From contig JALWLW010000100.1 in the NCBI GenBank assembly GCA_027081065.1, forward strand, positions 1-39,105: a stretch of DNA of 39,105 nucleotides, written 5' to 3'. Below, piece by piece: positions 7,257 to 15,367 of the stretch (position 1 is the stretch's first letter; each line of letters opens with the position of its first letter). The DNA is from Campylobacteraceae bacterium (GTDB lineage: Bacteria; Campylobacterota; Campylobacteria; Campylobacterales; Sulfurovaceae). The notes under the pieces are model-generated. The model made no database searches. It was not told the origin of the DNA and saw only the letters and a program-made list of their open reading frames with translations. Made by a program: the position numbers and the translations under genes.

Positions 7257-9052
7257 TAAAACCAAACCTCAAAAAGCACCCCACCCACACTCTCAAACTT
7301 CATTTTACCTCTAAGTTGCTCTTTGACCAAAGATTCCACTAAAATAAGCCCTAGACTACCGTGACGCTTTTGAGTAGGTTCAAACCCTTTTCCATTATCT
7401 TTGAATCGTAAATAGTATTGCTCTTTTTCTTTGTGAAGTAGAATCTCTATAGCGCCTCCTTGTTCATCAAAAGCGTACTTATAGGTATTGGTTAAGAGTT
7501 CATTAATGATTAAACCAACATAGACAGCGTGGCTAAGAGAAAGTGTAGCGTTTATAGTGCTTGTAACCTCTATGGACTCCTTGTTAAAGCTTAAGGCTAT
7601 CTGCTCTATGAGGCTTGTTAAATATTTCTTCATCTCAATTTTGTCCAAGTTTTGGCTGAGCATAAGGGTATCATAAGTCTTTGAGATGGCATGAATTCGG
7701 TTCTCTAGCTCCTTAAAGCGACTGGTGTCGCTACTTTCTCGTCCCTGCATCTGTACCATAGAGAGAATAATATAGAGGTTATTTTTGACCCTGTGATGTA
7801 GCTCTTTTAAGAGAAGCTCTTTGGTGCTTAGCATCTGGTTAATCTGTTTAGTTTTTTGGATTACCTCCTCTTCTATCTCTGCTTTTTTATGAGTAATCTC
7901 ATAGATAAGTTTCTCTTGAACCACAATATATCGGTCAGCAAATGCTAGTGAGAGGGTTATGGCTTCGAATAGGGTTGTCCACAAGATAAGATTGTAGTAG
8001 TGTTGGGTAATGTAGCTCCAACCAAAGGCATCGCTAATCATAATAAGGTAGGAGAGCAGAACCACCCCAAATCCAATAATATAAAAACGAGCCTCTTTGT
8101 ACCCTTTTTTGTAGACAATTACTCCTGCAATAAAGTTATAGATAACAATCATACTACCTATTGTTAGTGCCATGTCAATATCTTTAGGTTGGTTACTATG
8201 GTAAAATAGCATACTTAGAGCTGTTAAGCCTATAAAGATAAGATAGAGCCAATATAGCACTCTATGTTGCCATATCTTTAAAAAATAGATAGCAAATAGA
8301 GCTGTTGCTAGGGTGACACTATAGACACGAAAAATAGTTAGTTTGACATCAAAAAGGGTAAACTCTTTTGAGAAGATAAGGGGAGTAAAGCCTAAATAGC
8401 TAAACATCATATAAAAAAGTGTTGAGAGATAAAGAGCATAAAAGAGGTAACTTTTCTCTTTCAAATAGATGCTCATAACTAGACTATAGAGAATAAGAGA
8501 GGCAATCATACCTAGTAGAAAAATATCTATTATCTGTTCTTGTTTGTCATGTTCTATATAGTTTGATTCATTATCAAGCCAGAGAGAAAAACCTAAAGGA
8601 ACATGGTCATTGTAGAGTTCTACAAAAAAGGTTTTTACCTCTTTTGCCTCTAGCTCGATAGGCAAGTAGAAGAAGAGTGTTTTATGAGAAGATGGGCTAT
8701 ACTCTATGACTCCTGTTTTAGCTACCATTTTACCCTGTTGATTGTAGAGAAAGATATGCTCTAAAGAGGGGTCTTTAAAGAGAAGAATTTTTTTAACTTT
8801 TTGATTAGATGGATTGATTAGTTGAAGTTTTAACCATACATGTTGTCGTGTTGCCCCTAAGTTGAGAGATTTAAATTTAGATGGTTTAAACTTACTATTG
8901 CGAATGGTCTCTATATGGCTACTGTTATGGTCAAAATAGATTTCACACTTCTCTAGTAGAGATTGAGAGGCTAAGGTAATCTCTATAGGTTTAGAGAATA
9001 TTACTGTAGAATAGATAGCAAGTATTAAAATAAGTTTAAATATAAAATGCAT
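7256..9052 (-). CDS. 7TMR-DISM sensor histidine kinase (HisKA_2)
   Basis: This is a membrane sensor kinase of 598 residues. It has a signal peptide (1-20) and a periplasmic 7TMR-DISMED2-type beta domain (about 25-165), which in this family is thought to bind carbohydrate-like or other small ligands. Seven transmembrane segments follow (about 172-375), then a coiled coil (376-412). The HisKA_2 dimerisation/phosphoacceptor motif is LHHRVKNN (His419/420). The HATPase domain has N-box NELLTNTYKYAF (517-528) and DNGKGF (552-557). All catalytic landmarks are present. The partner is presumably the divergent regulator at 9128, 75 bp away. On the minus strand an extended -10 (TGTTATGAT) ends 6 bp before the ATG and no Shine-Dalgarno is present, so the mRNA may be leaderless. 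Confidence 0.9.
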   Translation of the reverse strand: MHFIFKLILILAIYSTVIFSKPIEITLASQSLLEKCEIYFDHNSSHIETIRNSKFKPSKFKSLNLGATRQHVWLKLQLINPSNQKVKKILLFKDPSLEHIFLYNQQGKMVAKTGVIEYSPSSHKTLFFYLPIELEAKEVKTFFVELYNDHVPLGFSLWLDNESNYIEHDKQEQIIDIFLLGMIASLILYSLVMSIYLKEKSYLFYALYLSTLFYMMFSYLGFTPLIFSKEFTLFDVKLTIFRVYSVTLATALFAIYFLKIWQHRVLYWLYLIFIGLTALSMLFYHSNQPKDIDMALTIGSMIVIYNFIAGVIVYKKGYKEARFYIIGFGVVLLSYLIMISDAFGWSYITQHYYNLILWTTLFEAITLSLAFADRYIVVQEKLIYEITHKKAEIEEEVIQKTKQINQMLSTKELLLKELHHRVKNNLYIILSMVQMQGRESSDTSRFKELENRIHAISKTYDTLMLSQNLDKIEMKKYLTSLIEQIALSFNKESIEVTSTINATLSLSHAVYVGLIINELLTNTYKYAFDEQGGAIEILLHKEKEQYYLRFKDNGKGFEPTQKRHGSLGLILVESLVKEQLRGKMKFESVGGVLFEVWF

Positions 9053-9058
9053 AGAGGT

Positions 9059-9067
9059 ATCATAACA
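9059..9067 (-). promoter_or_regulatory. Extended -10 of the histidine kinase gene
   Basis: The minus strand reads TGTTATGAT, then 6 nt, then the ATG at 9052. This spacing would place transcription start at or within 1-2 nt of the start codon. Confidence 0.45.
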
Positions 9068-9127
9068 TAGTTCTTTTTAATAAAAAGTATGTTAACTTGT
9101 ATTATAAAAATCTTACAAGAAAAAATT

Positions 9128-9808
9128 ATGAAAAATTTAAAGAATTATACCATTGTGTATGCAGAAGATGAGACAATTATTCGCTTAAATGTAACTCAAA
9201 TGTTAGAGAACTATTTTAAGGAAGTCATTGCTGTTAGTGATGGTGATGAGGCTCTAAAACTATATAAAGCTAATAAAGCCGATGCTCTACTTTTAGATAT
9301 TAGTATGCCAAATATGAGTGGCATAGAGGTAGCACAAAAGATTAGAGAAACAGATGACAATACGCCTATTGTACTCTTAACAGCACTAAGTGATAGAGCA
9401 ACACTTCTTGATGCAGTAGAGTTACAATTGGTCAAATATTTGGTTAAACCTCTAACTCAAGAGGAGTTTGAAAATGTGATGAGCTCTTTTAGTAGAGTCT
9501 TAAAAAAGAGTGATATTAGCCACTTTAGACTTTCAGATAACTATACTTGGAATAAAAAGAGTAGAGAACTCTTTTGCAATGAAAAGAGCATTGCTTTAAC
9601 TCCTAGAGAGACCTCCTTATTAGAACTTGTCATCAACCATTACAACGAAATTGTAAGTTATGAGACGATTATGGTTTATGTTTGGGCAGATGAATTTGAA
9701 CGTGAAATTACTATAGATTCCGTAAAAAGATTGGTAAGTAGCTTAAGAAAAAAGATACCAGACAATCAATTAAAAAATATTTATGGAAAAGGCTATATTA
9801 TAAAATAA
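9128..9808 (+). CDS. OmpR-family response regulator
   Basis: This DNA-binding response regulator has 226 residues from the chosen ATG at 9128. An upstream in-frame ATG at 9089 would add 13 residues ahead of the usual receiver start and sits inside the presumed promoter. The receiver has a complete set of residues: E13/D14, phospho-acceptor D57 (LLLDIS), T85 and K107 (LVKPL). A winged-helix Trans_reg_C domain occupies about 135-226, ending KNIYGKGYIIK. It is divergent from the HisKA_2 kinase and is the obvious partner; kinase and regulator start codons are 75 bp apart. The next gene codes for a second, degenerate regulator. Confidence 0.9.
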   Translation: MKNLKNYTIVYAEDETIIRLNVTQMLENYFKEVIAVSDGDEALKLYKANKADALLLDISMPNMSGIEVAQKIRETDDNTPIVLLTALSDRATLLDAVELQLVKYLVKPLTQEEFENVMSSFSRVLKKSDISHFRLSDNYTWNKKSRELFCNEKSIALTPRETSLLELVINHYNEIVSYETIMVYVWADEFEREITIDSVKRLVSSLRKKIPDNQLKNIYGKGYIIK

Positions 9809-9826
9809 TAAAATTAATTAAAAAAA

Positions 9827-9854
9827 TTAACATATCTTCACACTTCGTTATACT
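9827..9854 (+). promoter_or_regulatory. Promoter of the degenerate response-regulator gene
   Basis: TTAACA (9827-9832), 16-bp spacer, TATACT (9849-9854). The start codon is at 9918, giving a 5' UTR of roughly 55 nt. This suggests the gene can be expressed separately from the regulator upstream. Confidence 0.5.
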
Positions 9855-9917
9855 TTTTAGTAATAATAAATTTATATAAATAGTTTTAAATATAAATGTT
9901 ATTAAAAAGGAGTGAAG

Positions 9918-10613
9918 ATGTCTAAAAATGAACTATTAACAATTGGTAAAAAACTACTCTTTATTCAGCCTAAAACTTCAGATATACAAGAGCTTAAGTT
10001 GATGTTATCTCAACATAATTATGAGGTTATTCAGTTAAGTACACCTAACCCTTATTTATTAAAAAAAATATTAATAGAAGAGTCTCCCCATGCTATTTTA
10101 GTAGAGATTTCAATGTTTCAAAATAGAATCTGTTGTTCAGAGATGGTAGAGATAATTAAGGGGTACCATTTAGATATTAAAGTAGTTTTTTTAACTGATG
10201 CTATAGAAAATTATGCTGTAGAGGTCGCTAAAGCTTGTTATGCTTCTGCTTATCTTTTAAAACCTTGTCGGGTTTGTGAGGTTTTAGTAACACTAGAGTT
10301 AATTTTTAATGAGACTAAAAAAAAGATAGAAAATAACTATCAATTATCTTATGGTTATATATATAGTTTAGAAAAAAAACAGCTTATTAAAGATAATCAA
10401 GAGGAGATACTTTTAAGTAAAAATGCTCAAAAGCTAATGGAGCTTTTAGTGAGAAATAAAGGGTGTACGCTCCCTTTTGAACAGATTTTATACCATATTT
10501 GGAATAGAGACTACTCTTTAGGATCACTCCGTTCATTGATTTATCGTATTCATGAACAGATAGGTGTTCCTTTAATCGAAAATATTAAGGGGATTGGGTA
10601 TCGAATTAATTAA
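9918..10613 (+). CDS. Atypical response regulator, degenerate receiver
   Basis: This 231-residue protein has a receiver-like N-terminal half and an OmpR-type winged helix (about 145-231, ending NIKGIGYRIN). Landmarks of the receiver are partly lost: the acidic pair is Q17-P18, and the phospho-acceptor aspartate is Glu63 (ILVEIS). T93 (VFLTDA) and K115 (LLKPC) remain. Normal phosphorylation is therefore unlikely, and Glu may mimic an active state. Cys72, Cys73, Cys107 and Cys117 cluster around the usual phosphorylation face, so redox or metal sensing is possible but unproven. The ATG at 9918 is preferred because AGGAG (9908-9912) is 5 nt upstream; a GTG at 9912 would overlap it. It lies downstream of a kinase/regulator pair and may be an auxiliary output. 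Confidence 0.85.
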   Translation: MSKNELLTIGKKLLFIQPKTSDIQELKLMLSQHNYEVIQLSTPNPYLLKKILIEESPHAILVEISMFQNRICCSEMVEIIKGYHLDIKVVFLTDAIENYAVEVAKACYASAYLLKPCRVCEVLVTLELIFNETKKKIENNYQLSYGYIYSLEKKQLIKDNQEEILLSKNAQKLMELLVRNKGCTLPFEQILYHIWNRDYSLGSLRSLIYRIHEQIGVPLIENIKGIGYRIN

Positions 10614-10641
10614 AAACGATTAGTAATCTTTATTTAAAAAT

Positions 10642-12069
10642 TTATTTGGTCACAAGTAACAATATAAACCCTTCTCGATTAACATAGACTCTTTTTGTCT
10701 TACCTTGAAAAAGTTTAAATGCTTCGACAGCTTGTTTTACATTCTCAATATTTTTATTTTCAATTTGTATAATAATGTCTCCAGCCATAAAACCACTAAG
10801 GTCAGCTTGGCTTCGTTCAAGAACACCTTCTATTAATGCACCTACAACATTGGAGTCAATTTGATAGTCTTCTCTTACTTTTTTTGTTAAGTCAGCTAAT
10901 CTAAGCCCTTCTATTTTAGTTAAAGCTCCTAATATGTTTGAGCTTCCACCTAAGTTTGTAAGGGTTAACTCTTTGATTAATGTTTTTTTCTCACGTTCTA
11001 TAGAGAGTTTAATGGTTTCATTTGGTGAGAATGAAGTGACAATCCGTTGTAAGTCACTAGGACTCTTAATTTTTTTCCCATTGAGAGCATAGATTAAATC
11101 TCCACGTTGAAGTTTGGCATCTTGTGCAGGAGAATTTGCTTGGATATCCGTAATAATTGCACCCTCTGTATGGTTGTAAAGTTTTTCTAAGCTAGGATTC
11201 ATAGCTGAGATATTTACTCCCATAAATCCACGACTTACTTTTCCATCTTTAACAAGTTTGGAGACAACATTTCGAACCATATCAATAGGAATACTAAATC
11301 CAATACCATGATTTCCTCCTGTTTGAGATAAAATCGCAGCATTGATTCCAATCAGTGCTCCTCGAGAGTCAATTAATGCTCCACCAGAATTTCCTGGATT
11401 AATTGAAGCATCCGTTTGAATAAAGTTTTCATATTTATTAATGCCTACATGGTTTTTGTTTAATGCTGATATAATTCCTTGCGTTACAGTTTGTCCTACA
11501 CCAAAGGGGTTACCTATTGCAAATACTACATCTCCTAATTTTACTTCATCAATGGTACTTAGTTTTATCGCTTTTAGTCCTTTAGCTTCTATTTTAATGA
11601 CGGCTAAATCACTGTCTTTATCTTTTCCTATCACTTTAGCTTTATACTCTTTATTTGAATCATTGATCATCACCATAATTTCATCAGCTTCAGCAATGAC
11701 ATGGTTATTTGTAACAATATATCCATCATCAGAAACAATTACTCCTGAACCTAAGGCATTCTCTTTTTTTGTAGGAGCTTGTTGTTGTCTTTGTTGTCCT
11801 CGATGTCCAAAAAATTCTTGAAAAAATGGGTCATTGTAGAGTCGGTTTTGATGTTGGTTATTTTGAGTAATTGTTCGACTAGAAATATTAACTACAGCAT
11901 TCATTGAGTTTTTTAAAATAGAATTAAAAGATAATATTTCATTGTTATCATTAGGTAGTCTATGTTCGGGTTTTTGGGGTGCATTTTGAAATGTAATGGT
12001 CTCTGCATTTAATGATATTGATAAAAGAGTAGAGAGAATAATTGTGTTTGAGAGTAATTTTTTTTTCAT
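10642..12069 (-). CDS. htrA: HtrA/DegP-family periplasmic serine protease
   Basis: This is an envelope quality-control protease and chaperone, 475 residues from the ATG at 12069, which has AAAGGA just upstream; the reading frame stays open a further 30 codons but those do not look like protein. Signal peptide 1-22 (ISLNA). The trypsin-like domain has triad His123 (TNNHVI), Asp154 (DSDLAV) and Ser228 (GNSGG). Two PDZ domains follow (about 275-365 and 385-475). A Gln-rich loop (about 90-98) precedes the protease core. The family usually acts as a periplasmic oligomer. A -10 at 12252-12257 implies a 5' UTR of about 175 nt containing a hairpin (12201-12228). kdsB lies upstream on the same strand, 246 bp away. 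Confidence 0.95.
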   Translation of the reverse strand: MKKKLLSNTIILSTLLSISLNAETITFQNAPQKPEHRLPNDNNEILSFNSILKNSMNAVVNISSRTITQNNQHQNRLYNDPFFQEFFGHRGQQRQQQAPTKKENALGSGVIVSDDGYIVTNNHVIAEADEIMVMINDSNKEYKAKVIGKDKDSDLAVIKIEAKGLKAIKLSTIDEVKLGDVVFAIGNPFGVGQTVTQGIISALNKNHVGINKYENFIQTDASINPGNSGGALIDSRGALIGINAAILSQTGGNHGIGFSIPIDMVRNVVSKLVKDGKVSRGFMGVNISAMNPSLEKLYNHTEGAIITDIQANSPAQDAKLQRGDLIYALNGKKIKSPSDLQRIVTSFSPNETIKLSIEREKKTLIKELTLTNLGGSSNILGALTKIEGLRLADLTKKVREDYQIDSNVVGALIEGVLERSQADLSGFMAGDIIIQIENKNIENVKQAVEAFKLFQGKTKRVYVNREGFILLLVTK

Positions 12070-12200
12070 TAAAATCCTTTTGTAATATATACTAAGTTCC
12101 CTGCTTGAAAGTGTTGAGTTAAAGCTGCATATAGAGAAAAGGGAGGGAAATACAAACATAGTAAATTATTAAATAACTTTAAAACAACAACTGTAATGAT

Positions 12201-12228
12201 TAAAGATTAAAAGGAGGTAAAATCTTTA
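12201..12228 (-). promoter_or_regulatory. htrA 5' UTR hairpin with anti-SD-like loop
   Basis: On the minus strand TAAAGATT pairs with AATCTTTA (8 bp) around a 12-nt loop TTACCTCCTTTT. The loop contains ACCTCCTTT, the same bases as the conserved 3' end of 16S rRNA. It could pair with the htrA Shine-Dalgarno (AAAGGA) or with other mRNAs. This is inferred from complementarity only. Confidence 0.4.
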
Positions 12229-12251
12229 TATATTACATCTTTCATATAAAT

Positions 12252-12257
12252 ATTATA
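12252..12257 (-). promoter_or_regulatory. -10 of htrA, with adjacent palindrome
   Basis: The minus strand reads TATAAT. Immediately upstream (12260-12274) is GGTTTA-GTG-TAAACC, a 6-bp inverted repeat where an operator between -10 and -35 would lie. The predicted start of transcription is near 12245. Confidence 0.45.
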
Positions 12258-12280
12258 TAGGTTTAGTGTAAACCAATGGA

Positions 12281-12306
12281 AAATAAAAAGTTAACCTATC
12301 ATTAAC
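12281..12306 (-). terminator. Weak rho-independent terminator after kdsB
   Basis: On the minus strand GTTAA and TTAAC flank a 7-nt loop and are followed by TTTTTATTT. The stem is only 5 bp and AT-rich, so this is weak, but it is placed right after the kdsB stop. Confidence 0.3.
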
Positions 12307-12315
12307 CAAGAAAGT

Positions 12316-13041
12316 TTATGGTATTAAATTATGGAGAGTTAAGGCATGTTCTAAATCTTCAATGGTATCAATACCAAAGCTTTTTGTTTGAACGTTTATC
12401 ATAGAAATATTGAATCCATGATATAAAGCACGTAATTGTTCGAGTTTTTCTATCTCTTCAAGGGGTGCTGGGCTGAGTCTACAAAAGTGTTCTAAAGATT
12501 TTTTGGTGAAGCCATAAATACCTAAATGCCCTTTGTAGTCATTAAAGAAGTGGTCCCTAGGATAAGGAATTTTAGCACGAGAAAAATAGAGAGCCATATT
12601 GTCATGACTTGTAATGAGTTTGACAATATTTGGGTCATCAGCTTCAGAACTTTGTATGAGTTTATAACAGGAGTTCATCATGACATTACTATTATTTTTA
12701 TTTTTAATGGTTAAATTAAAGACGGCTCTAACCACTTCTTCTTCAATAAAAGGTTCATCACCTTGAACATTGATGATAACTTCATCATCAGATAAACCTA
12801 GTTTTTGAGTAGCTTCAAAAATACGATCTGTTCCTGAATGGTGCTTTTGTGATGTCATAATGGTTTGAATACCATACTTATTTGCGATGTCGATAACTTC
12901 TTGTGCATCTGTGGCTATGACAACTTTATCAATGTTTTCAACAGCTTTAGCTGTACGAATAACCATAGGTAAACCAGCGACATCTGCTAAAACTTTATTG
13001 GGGAAACGAGAAGAGCCGATACGTGCTGGAATAATTATCAT
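12316..13041 (-). CDS. kdsB: CMP-KDO synthetase (3-deoxy-manno-octulosonate cytidylyltransferase)
   Basis: It activates KDO with CTP for the inner core of lipopolysaccharide, in the cytoplasm. 241 residues from the ATG at 13041, which has an AGGA about 9 nt upstream; an upstream ATG would add 12 residues before the conserved N-terminus. The nucleotide-binding start IIPARIGSSRFPNK is typical, as are NVQGDEPFI and GIYGFTKKSLE. The length fits the family (about 240-255). It is transcribed away from the FadL-type gene, with htrA downstream. No other KDO genes are in the window. Confidence 0.95.
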   Translation of the reverse strand: MIIIPARIGSSRFPNKVLADVAGLPMVIRTAKAVENIDKVVIATDAQEVIDIANKYGIQTIMTSQKHHSGTDRIFEATQKLGLSDDEVIINVQGDEPFIEEEVVRAVFNLTIKNKNNSNVMMNSCYKLIQSSEADDPNIVKLITSHDNMALYFSRAKIPYPRDHFFNDYKGHLGIYGFTKKSLEHFCRLSPAPLEEIEKLEQLRALYHGFNISMINVQTKSFGIDTIEDLEHALTLHNLIP

Positions 13042-13136
13042 ACTATAAATCCTAAAGAGTTTCAGTAATTTTAACAAAATAAGCTAAATATTTGTTCAGA
13101 AGATAATAATTATTTTATATAATTATATTTTTATGT

Positions 13137-13161
13137 AAAAAAAGAAAAAAAAAGAAAAAAA
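13137..13161 (+). repeat. Poly-A/G tract upstream of the FadL promoter
   Basis: The tract is A7-G-A9-G-A7, ending 11 bp before the -35 box at 13173. It may act as an UP element or intrinsic bend. The A9 run is long enough to slip. Confidence 0.6.
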
Positions 13162-13172
13162 CAAATATTTAC

Positions 13173-13201
13173 TTGTTTTATAACAATTTATAACCTATAA
13201 T
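13173..13201 (+). promoter_or_regulatory. Sigma-70-type promoter of the FadL-like gene
   Basis: TTGTTT (13173-13178), 17-bp spacer, TATAAT (13196-13201). The start codon is at 13231 with AAAGGA (13218-13223) as ribosome site. Confidence 0.7.
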
Positions 13202-13230
13202 AGAAATATATAAATACAAAGGATACAATT

Positions 13231-14511
13231 ATGAAAAAGATTATTTTACTTTCAGCGATTGCTTCGTCAATGCTAATGGCAACTAATGGTGACTTAATGA
13301 TAGGAGATGGAGCTAAATCGACAGGTATGGGTGGCGTTGGTATGGCTGTCTCTCATGGTTCTGAGTCTCTCTATGCGAACCCAGCAATGATTAAAGATGT
13401 AAAAGAGAGTGAGTTTTCGGGTTATGTAACTATGTTTCAACCAGATGTTAATTTTAAATCAGATGCACATCCACAACTAAGCAGTGCTATGACAGCAACA
13501 AGTAAGTCAGATGCTGACCGTTCATTTATTCCTGGGTTTGCTTATGTGCAAAGAAATAATGAAAATATTGTTTGGGGTATCTCTTTAGCTGGTACAGCTG
13601 GTATGGGGACAGACTATGAAAAAGCTAAACAAAACTCAGGTGCATTTGGGATGCAAACAGCATTGGGAATTGCTAAACTTTCTGTTCCTGTGGCATATAC
13701 TACAGGTGATTTAACTATGGCTGTTGCTCCTGTCCTTCAATACTCTACATTAAAAATCAATTATCAATCAGCAGCTGGAGCTTCAAATAATAAAGAAGAT
13801 AGTAGTGTTGGTTTAGGGTTGACAGCAGGATTGGCATATGATATGGGAGATTTAACCTTAGGTGGTATGTACAAGTCTAAAATTGAAGCAAACTATAAAA
13901 ACAATATTTCTAGTGCTATGCGTGACTTTGGTGTTCAATCTGTAACGTCAGGGGATCAACTTGATCAACCAGCTGAGATTGGAGTAGGTGCTGCTTATAA
14001 AATGGGTAACAATACATTTGCTATTGATTTAAAAAGAATACAATGGTCAGATGTAGCTGGTTACAAAGACTTTAATTGGGAAGATCAAAATGTACTTGCT
14101 CTTGGTTACCAATATACTACACCATCATGGGCATTAAGAGCTGGATATAATCATGGAAAATCACCAATCCAAGAATTGGATGGTACAACATCGTATGATA
14201 ATGCTGCTGTAAACTATTTTAACTTAGCTGGGTTTCCAGCAATTGTAGAAGATCATTATACTTTAGGTGGAGATTATACAGTATCTGATTCACTTACTTT
14301 AAGTCTAGCTGCTGTCTATTCACCAGAGGTAACGAATACTTTTAATACAACGGCTATGACCTATGGTATGGCATATGGTGGAGCATTACAACAAGGTGCA
14401 AGTCAAGCAGATGCACAAGCAGGAGCTGGACAAGCAGCGGCAGGTGGTTCAACAGCTGAAGTTACACATTCTCAGACAGCTATTACATTCGGTGCAGCTT
14501 ATACTTTTTAA
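13231..14511 (+). CDS. OMPP1/FadL/TodX-family outer-membrane protein
   Basis: This 426-residue beta-barrel protein has a signal peptide (1-17, ending LMA). The N-terminal region typical of the family is present: GDLMIGDGAKSTGMGGVGMA followed by SLYANPAMI, which forms the hatch/plug in FadL. Alternating hydrophobic strands run to the C-terminal aromatic TFGAAYTF, the signature for outer-membrane insertion. Members transport long-chain fatty acids or aromatic and other hydrophobic compounds; the substrate here is not predictable. An Ala/Gln/Gly-rich segment (about residues 388-412) is an unusual insertion in an extracellular or periplasmic loop. It has a strong promoter (TTGTTT-N17-TATAAT) and is probably highly expressed. 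Monocistronic; hairpin at 14520-14540. Confidence 0.9.
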   Translation: MKKIILLSAIASSMLMATNGDLMIGDGAKSTGMGGVGMAVSHGSESLYANPAMIKDVKESEFSGYVTMFQPDVNFKSDAHPQLSSAMTATSKSDADRSFIPGFAYVQRNNENIVWGISLAGTAGMGTDYEKAKQNSGAFGMQTALGIAKLSVPVAYTTGDLTMAVAPVLQYSTLKINYQSAAGASNNKEDSSVGLGLTAGLAYDMGDLTLGGMYKSKIEANYKNNISSAMRDFGVQSVTSGDQLDQPAEIGVGAAYKMGNNTFAIDLKRIQWSDVAGYKDFNWEDQNVLALGYQYTTPSWALRAGYNHGKSPIQELDGTTSYDNAAVNYFNLAGFPAIVEDHYTLGGDYTVSDSLTLSLAAVYSPEVTNTFNTTAMTYGMAYGGALQQGASQADAQAGAGQAAAGGSTAEVTHSQTAITFGAAYTF

Positions 14512-14519
14512 AATTTAAT

Positions 14520-14540
14520 GTTAAGGCTTTATGCCTTAAC
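14520..14540 (+). terminator. Hairpin after the FadL-like gene
   Basis: GTTAAGGC-TTTAT-GCCTTAAC is a perfect 8-bp stem with a 5-nt loop, 9 bp after the stop codon. The following AAATCTCTCATT is a poor U-tract. Confidence 0.6.
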
Positions 14541-14583
14541 AAATCTCTCATTAGACTTTCTATCAATTCTCACTTTTTAATGC

Positions 14584-14589
14584 TATAAT
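14584..14589 (+). promoter_or_regulatory. Extended -10 of the TSUP-uvrA unit
   Basis: TGCTATAAT (TG at 14581-14582, TATAAT at 14584-14589). AAGGAG at 14603-14608 precedes the ATG at 14621. It probably drives both the transporter and uvrA, which follows after 6 bp. Confidence 0.6.
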
Positions 14590-14620
14590 CTCTCTTTACT
14601 TTAAGGAGCTACACACAAAG

Positions 14621-15361
14621 ATGGAAATCATATTAATTTTAGTAGGTATATTGGTAGGAACACTTTCTGGTTTCTTTGGTATTGGTGGAGGAATGATACT
14701 TATTCCCATACTTATGTTTTTAGGTATTGATATTAAAACTGCTATTGGGATTTCTATTGTTCAAATGGTTTTCTCTTCTCTGTATGGCTCTTATTTAAAC
14801 TATAAAAAAGGTTCATTGGTTTTAGGAGAAGGTGTTTGGGTTGGAGTTGGTGGTTTTGTTGGAGGCTTGTTTGGTGCAAGAGTCTCCACCATGATACCTG
14901 ATAGGATTTTAGAGTATATGTTTTTAGGACTCCTTACTTTTGCTCTTGTACGTCTTTTCTCTTCTAAACTCTCTGATGATGGTTCGGTTAAAACGTTAAA
15001 TAAAATAACACTGTTTGCAGTAGGGCTCTTAATTGGTGTTTTTGCCATCTCATTGGGGGTGGGTGGTTCTATTTTATTGACCCCAATTTTGGCAGGTTTT
15101 TTGCTTTACCCTATTAAAAAAGCAGTATCAGCAGGACTTTTCTTTGTGGCATTCTCTTCCATATCAGGACTCTTCTCACATTTAAGTGCTGGAACTATTG
15201 ATTTAGAAAAAGGTCTCTATGTGGCTGTGGCTTCACTACTGGGTGTCTTTATTGGTATTTGGTTAAAAGATAAGGTGAGTTCTCATAAACACAAAATATA
15301 TCTACTTATTATGTATGTTGTAGCGATGTTACTACTCATGAAAAAAATGTTTTTAGGATAA
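14621..15361 (+). CDS. TSUP (TauE/SafE) family membrane transporter
   Basis: This is an inner-membrane permease of 246 residues. It has the duplicated TSUP repeat: GFFGIGGGMILIPILM near residue 17 and FAISLGVGGSILLTPILAG near residue 140, each opening a four-helix half. About eight transmembrane segments are expected. Relatives export sulfite, sulfoacetate or other sulfur anions, or organic acids; substrate specificity cannot be read from the sequence. It stands 6 bp upstream of uvrA, which is probably chance co-transcription rather than functional linkage. Confidence 0.88.
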   Translation: MEIILILVGILVGTLSGFFGIGGGMILIPILMFLGIDIKTAIGISIVQMVFSSLYGSYLNYKKGSLVLGEGVWVGVGGFVGGLFGARVSTMIPDRILEYMFLGLLTFALVRLFSSKLSDDGSVKTLNKITLFAVGLLIGVFAISLGVGGSILLTPILAGFLLYPIKKAVSAGLFFVAFSSISGLFSHLSAGTIDLEKGLYVAVASLLGVFIGIWLKDKVSSHKHKIYLLIMYVVAMLLLMKKMFLG

Positions 15362-15367
15362 TATAAG

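Noticed and set aside
9089..9127. Upstream in-frame ATG for the OmpR-type regulator
   Set aside because: It would add 13 residues before the conserved receiver start, overlaps the likely promoter and has no ribosome site; the ATG at 9128 is preferred.
10614..10641. GATTA/TAATC hairpin between the degenerate regulator and htrA as a terminator
   Set aside because: The stem is at most 5 bp overlapping itself with hardly any loop; too weak to call.
11441..11821. Open frame of 126 codons antisense to htrA
   Set aside because: It lies wholly inside the conserved protease coding sequence, has no promoter or ribosome site and a composition typical of antisense frames.
12070..12159. N-terminal extension of HtrA
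   Set aside because: The ATG at 12069 starts a clear signal peptide and has AAAGGA upstream; the extra 30 codons resemble no signal sequence that could precede it.
12212..12217. Perfect AGGAGG on the plus strand as a ribosome site of a hidden small gene
   Set aside because: No ATG, GTG or TTG follows at usable distance. The sequence is better explained as the complement of the htrA leader hairpin loop.
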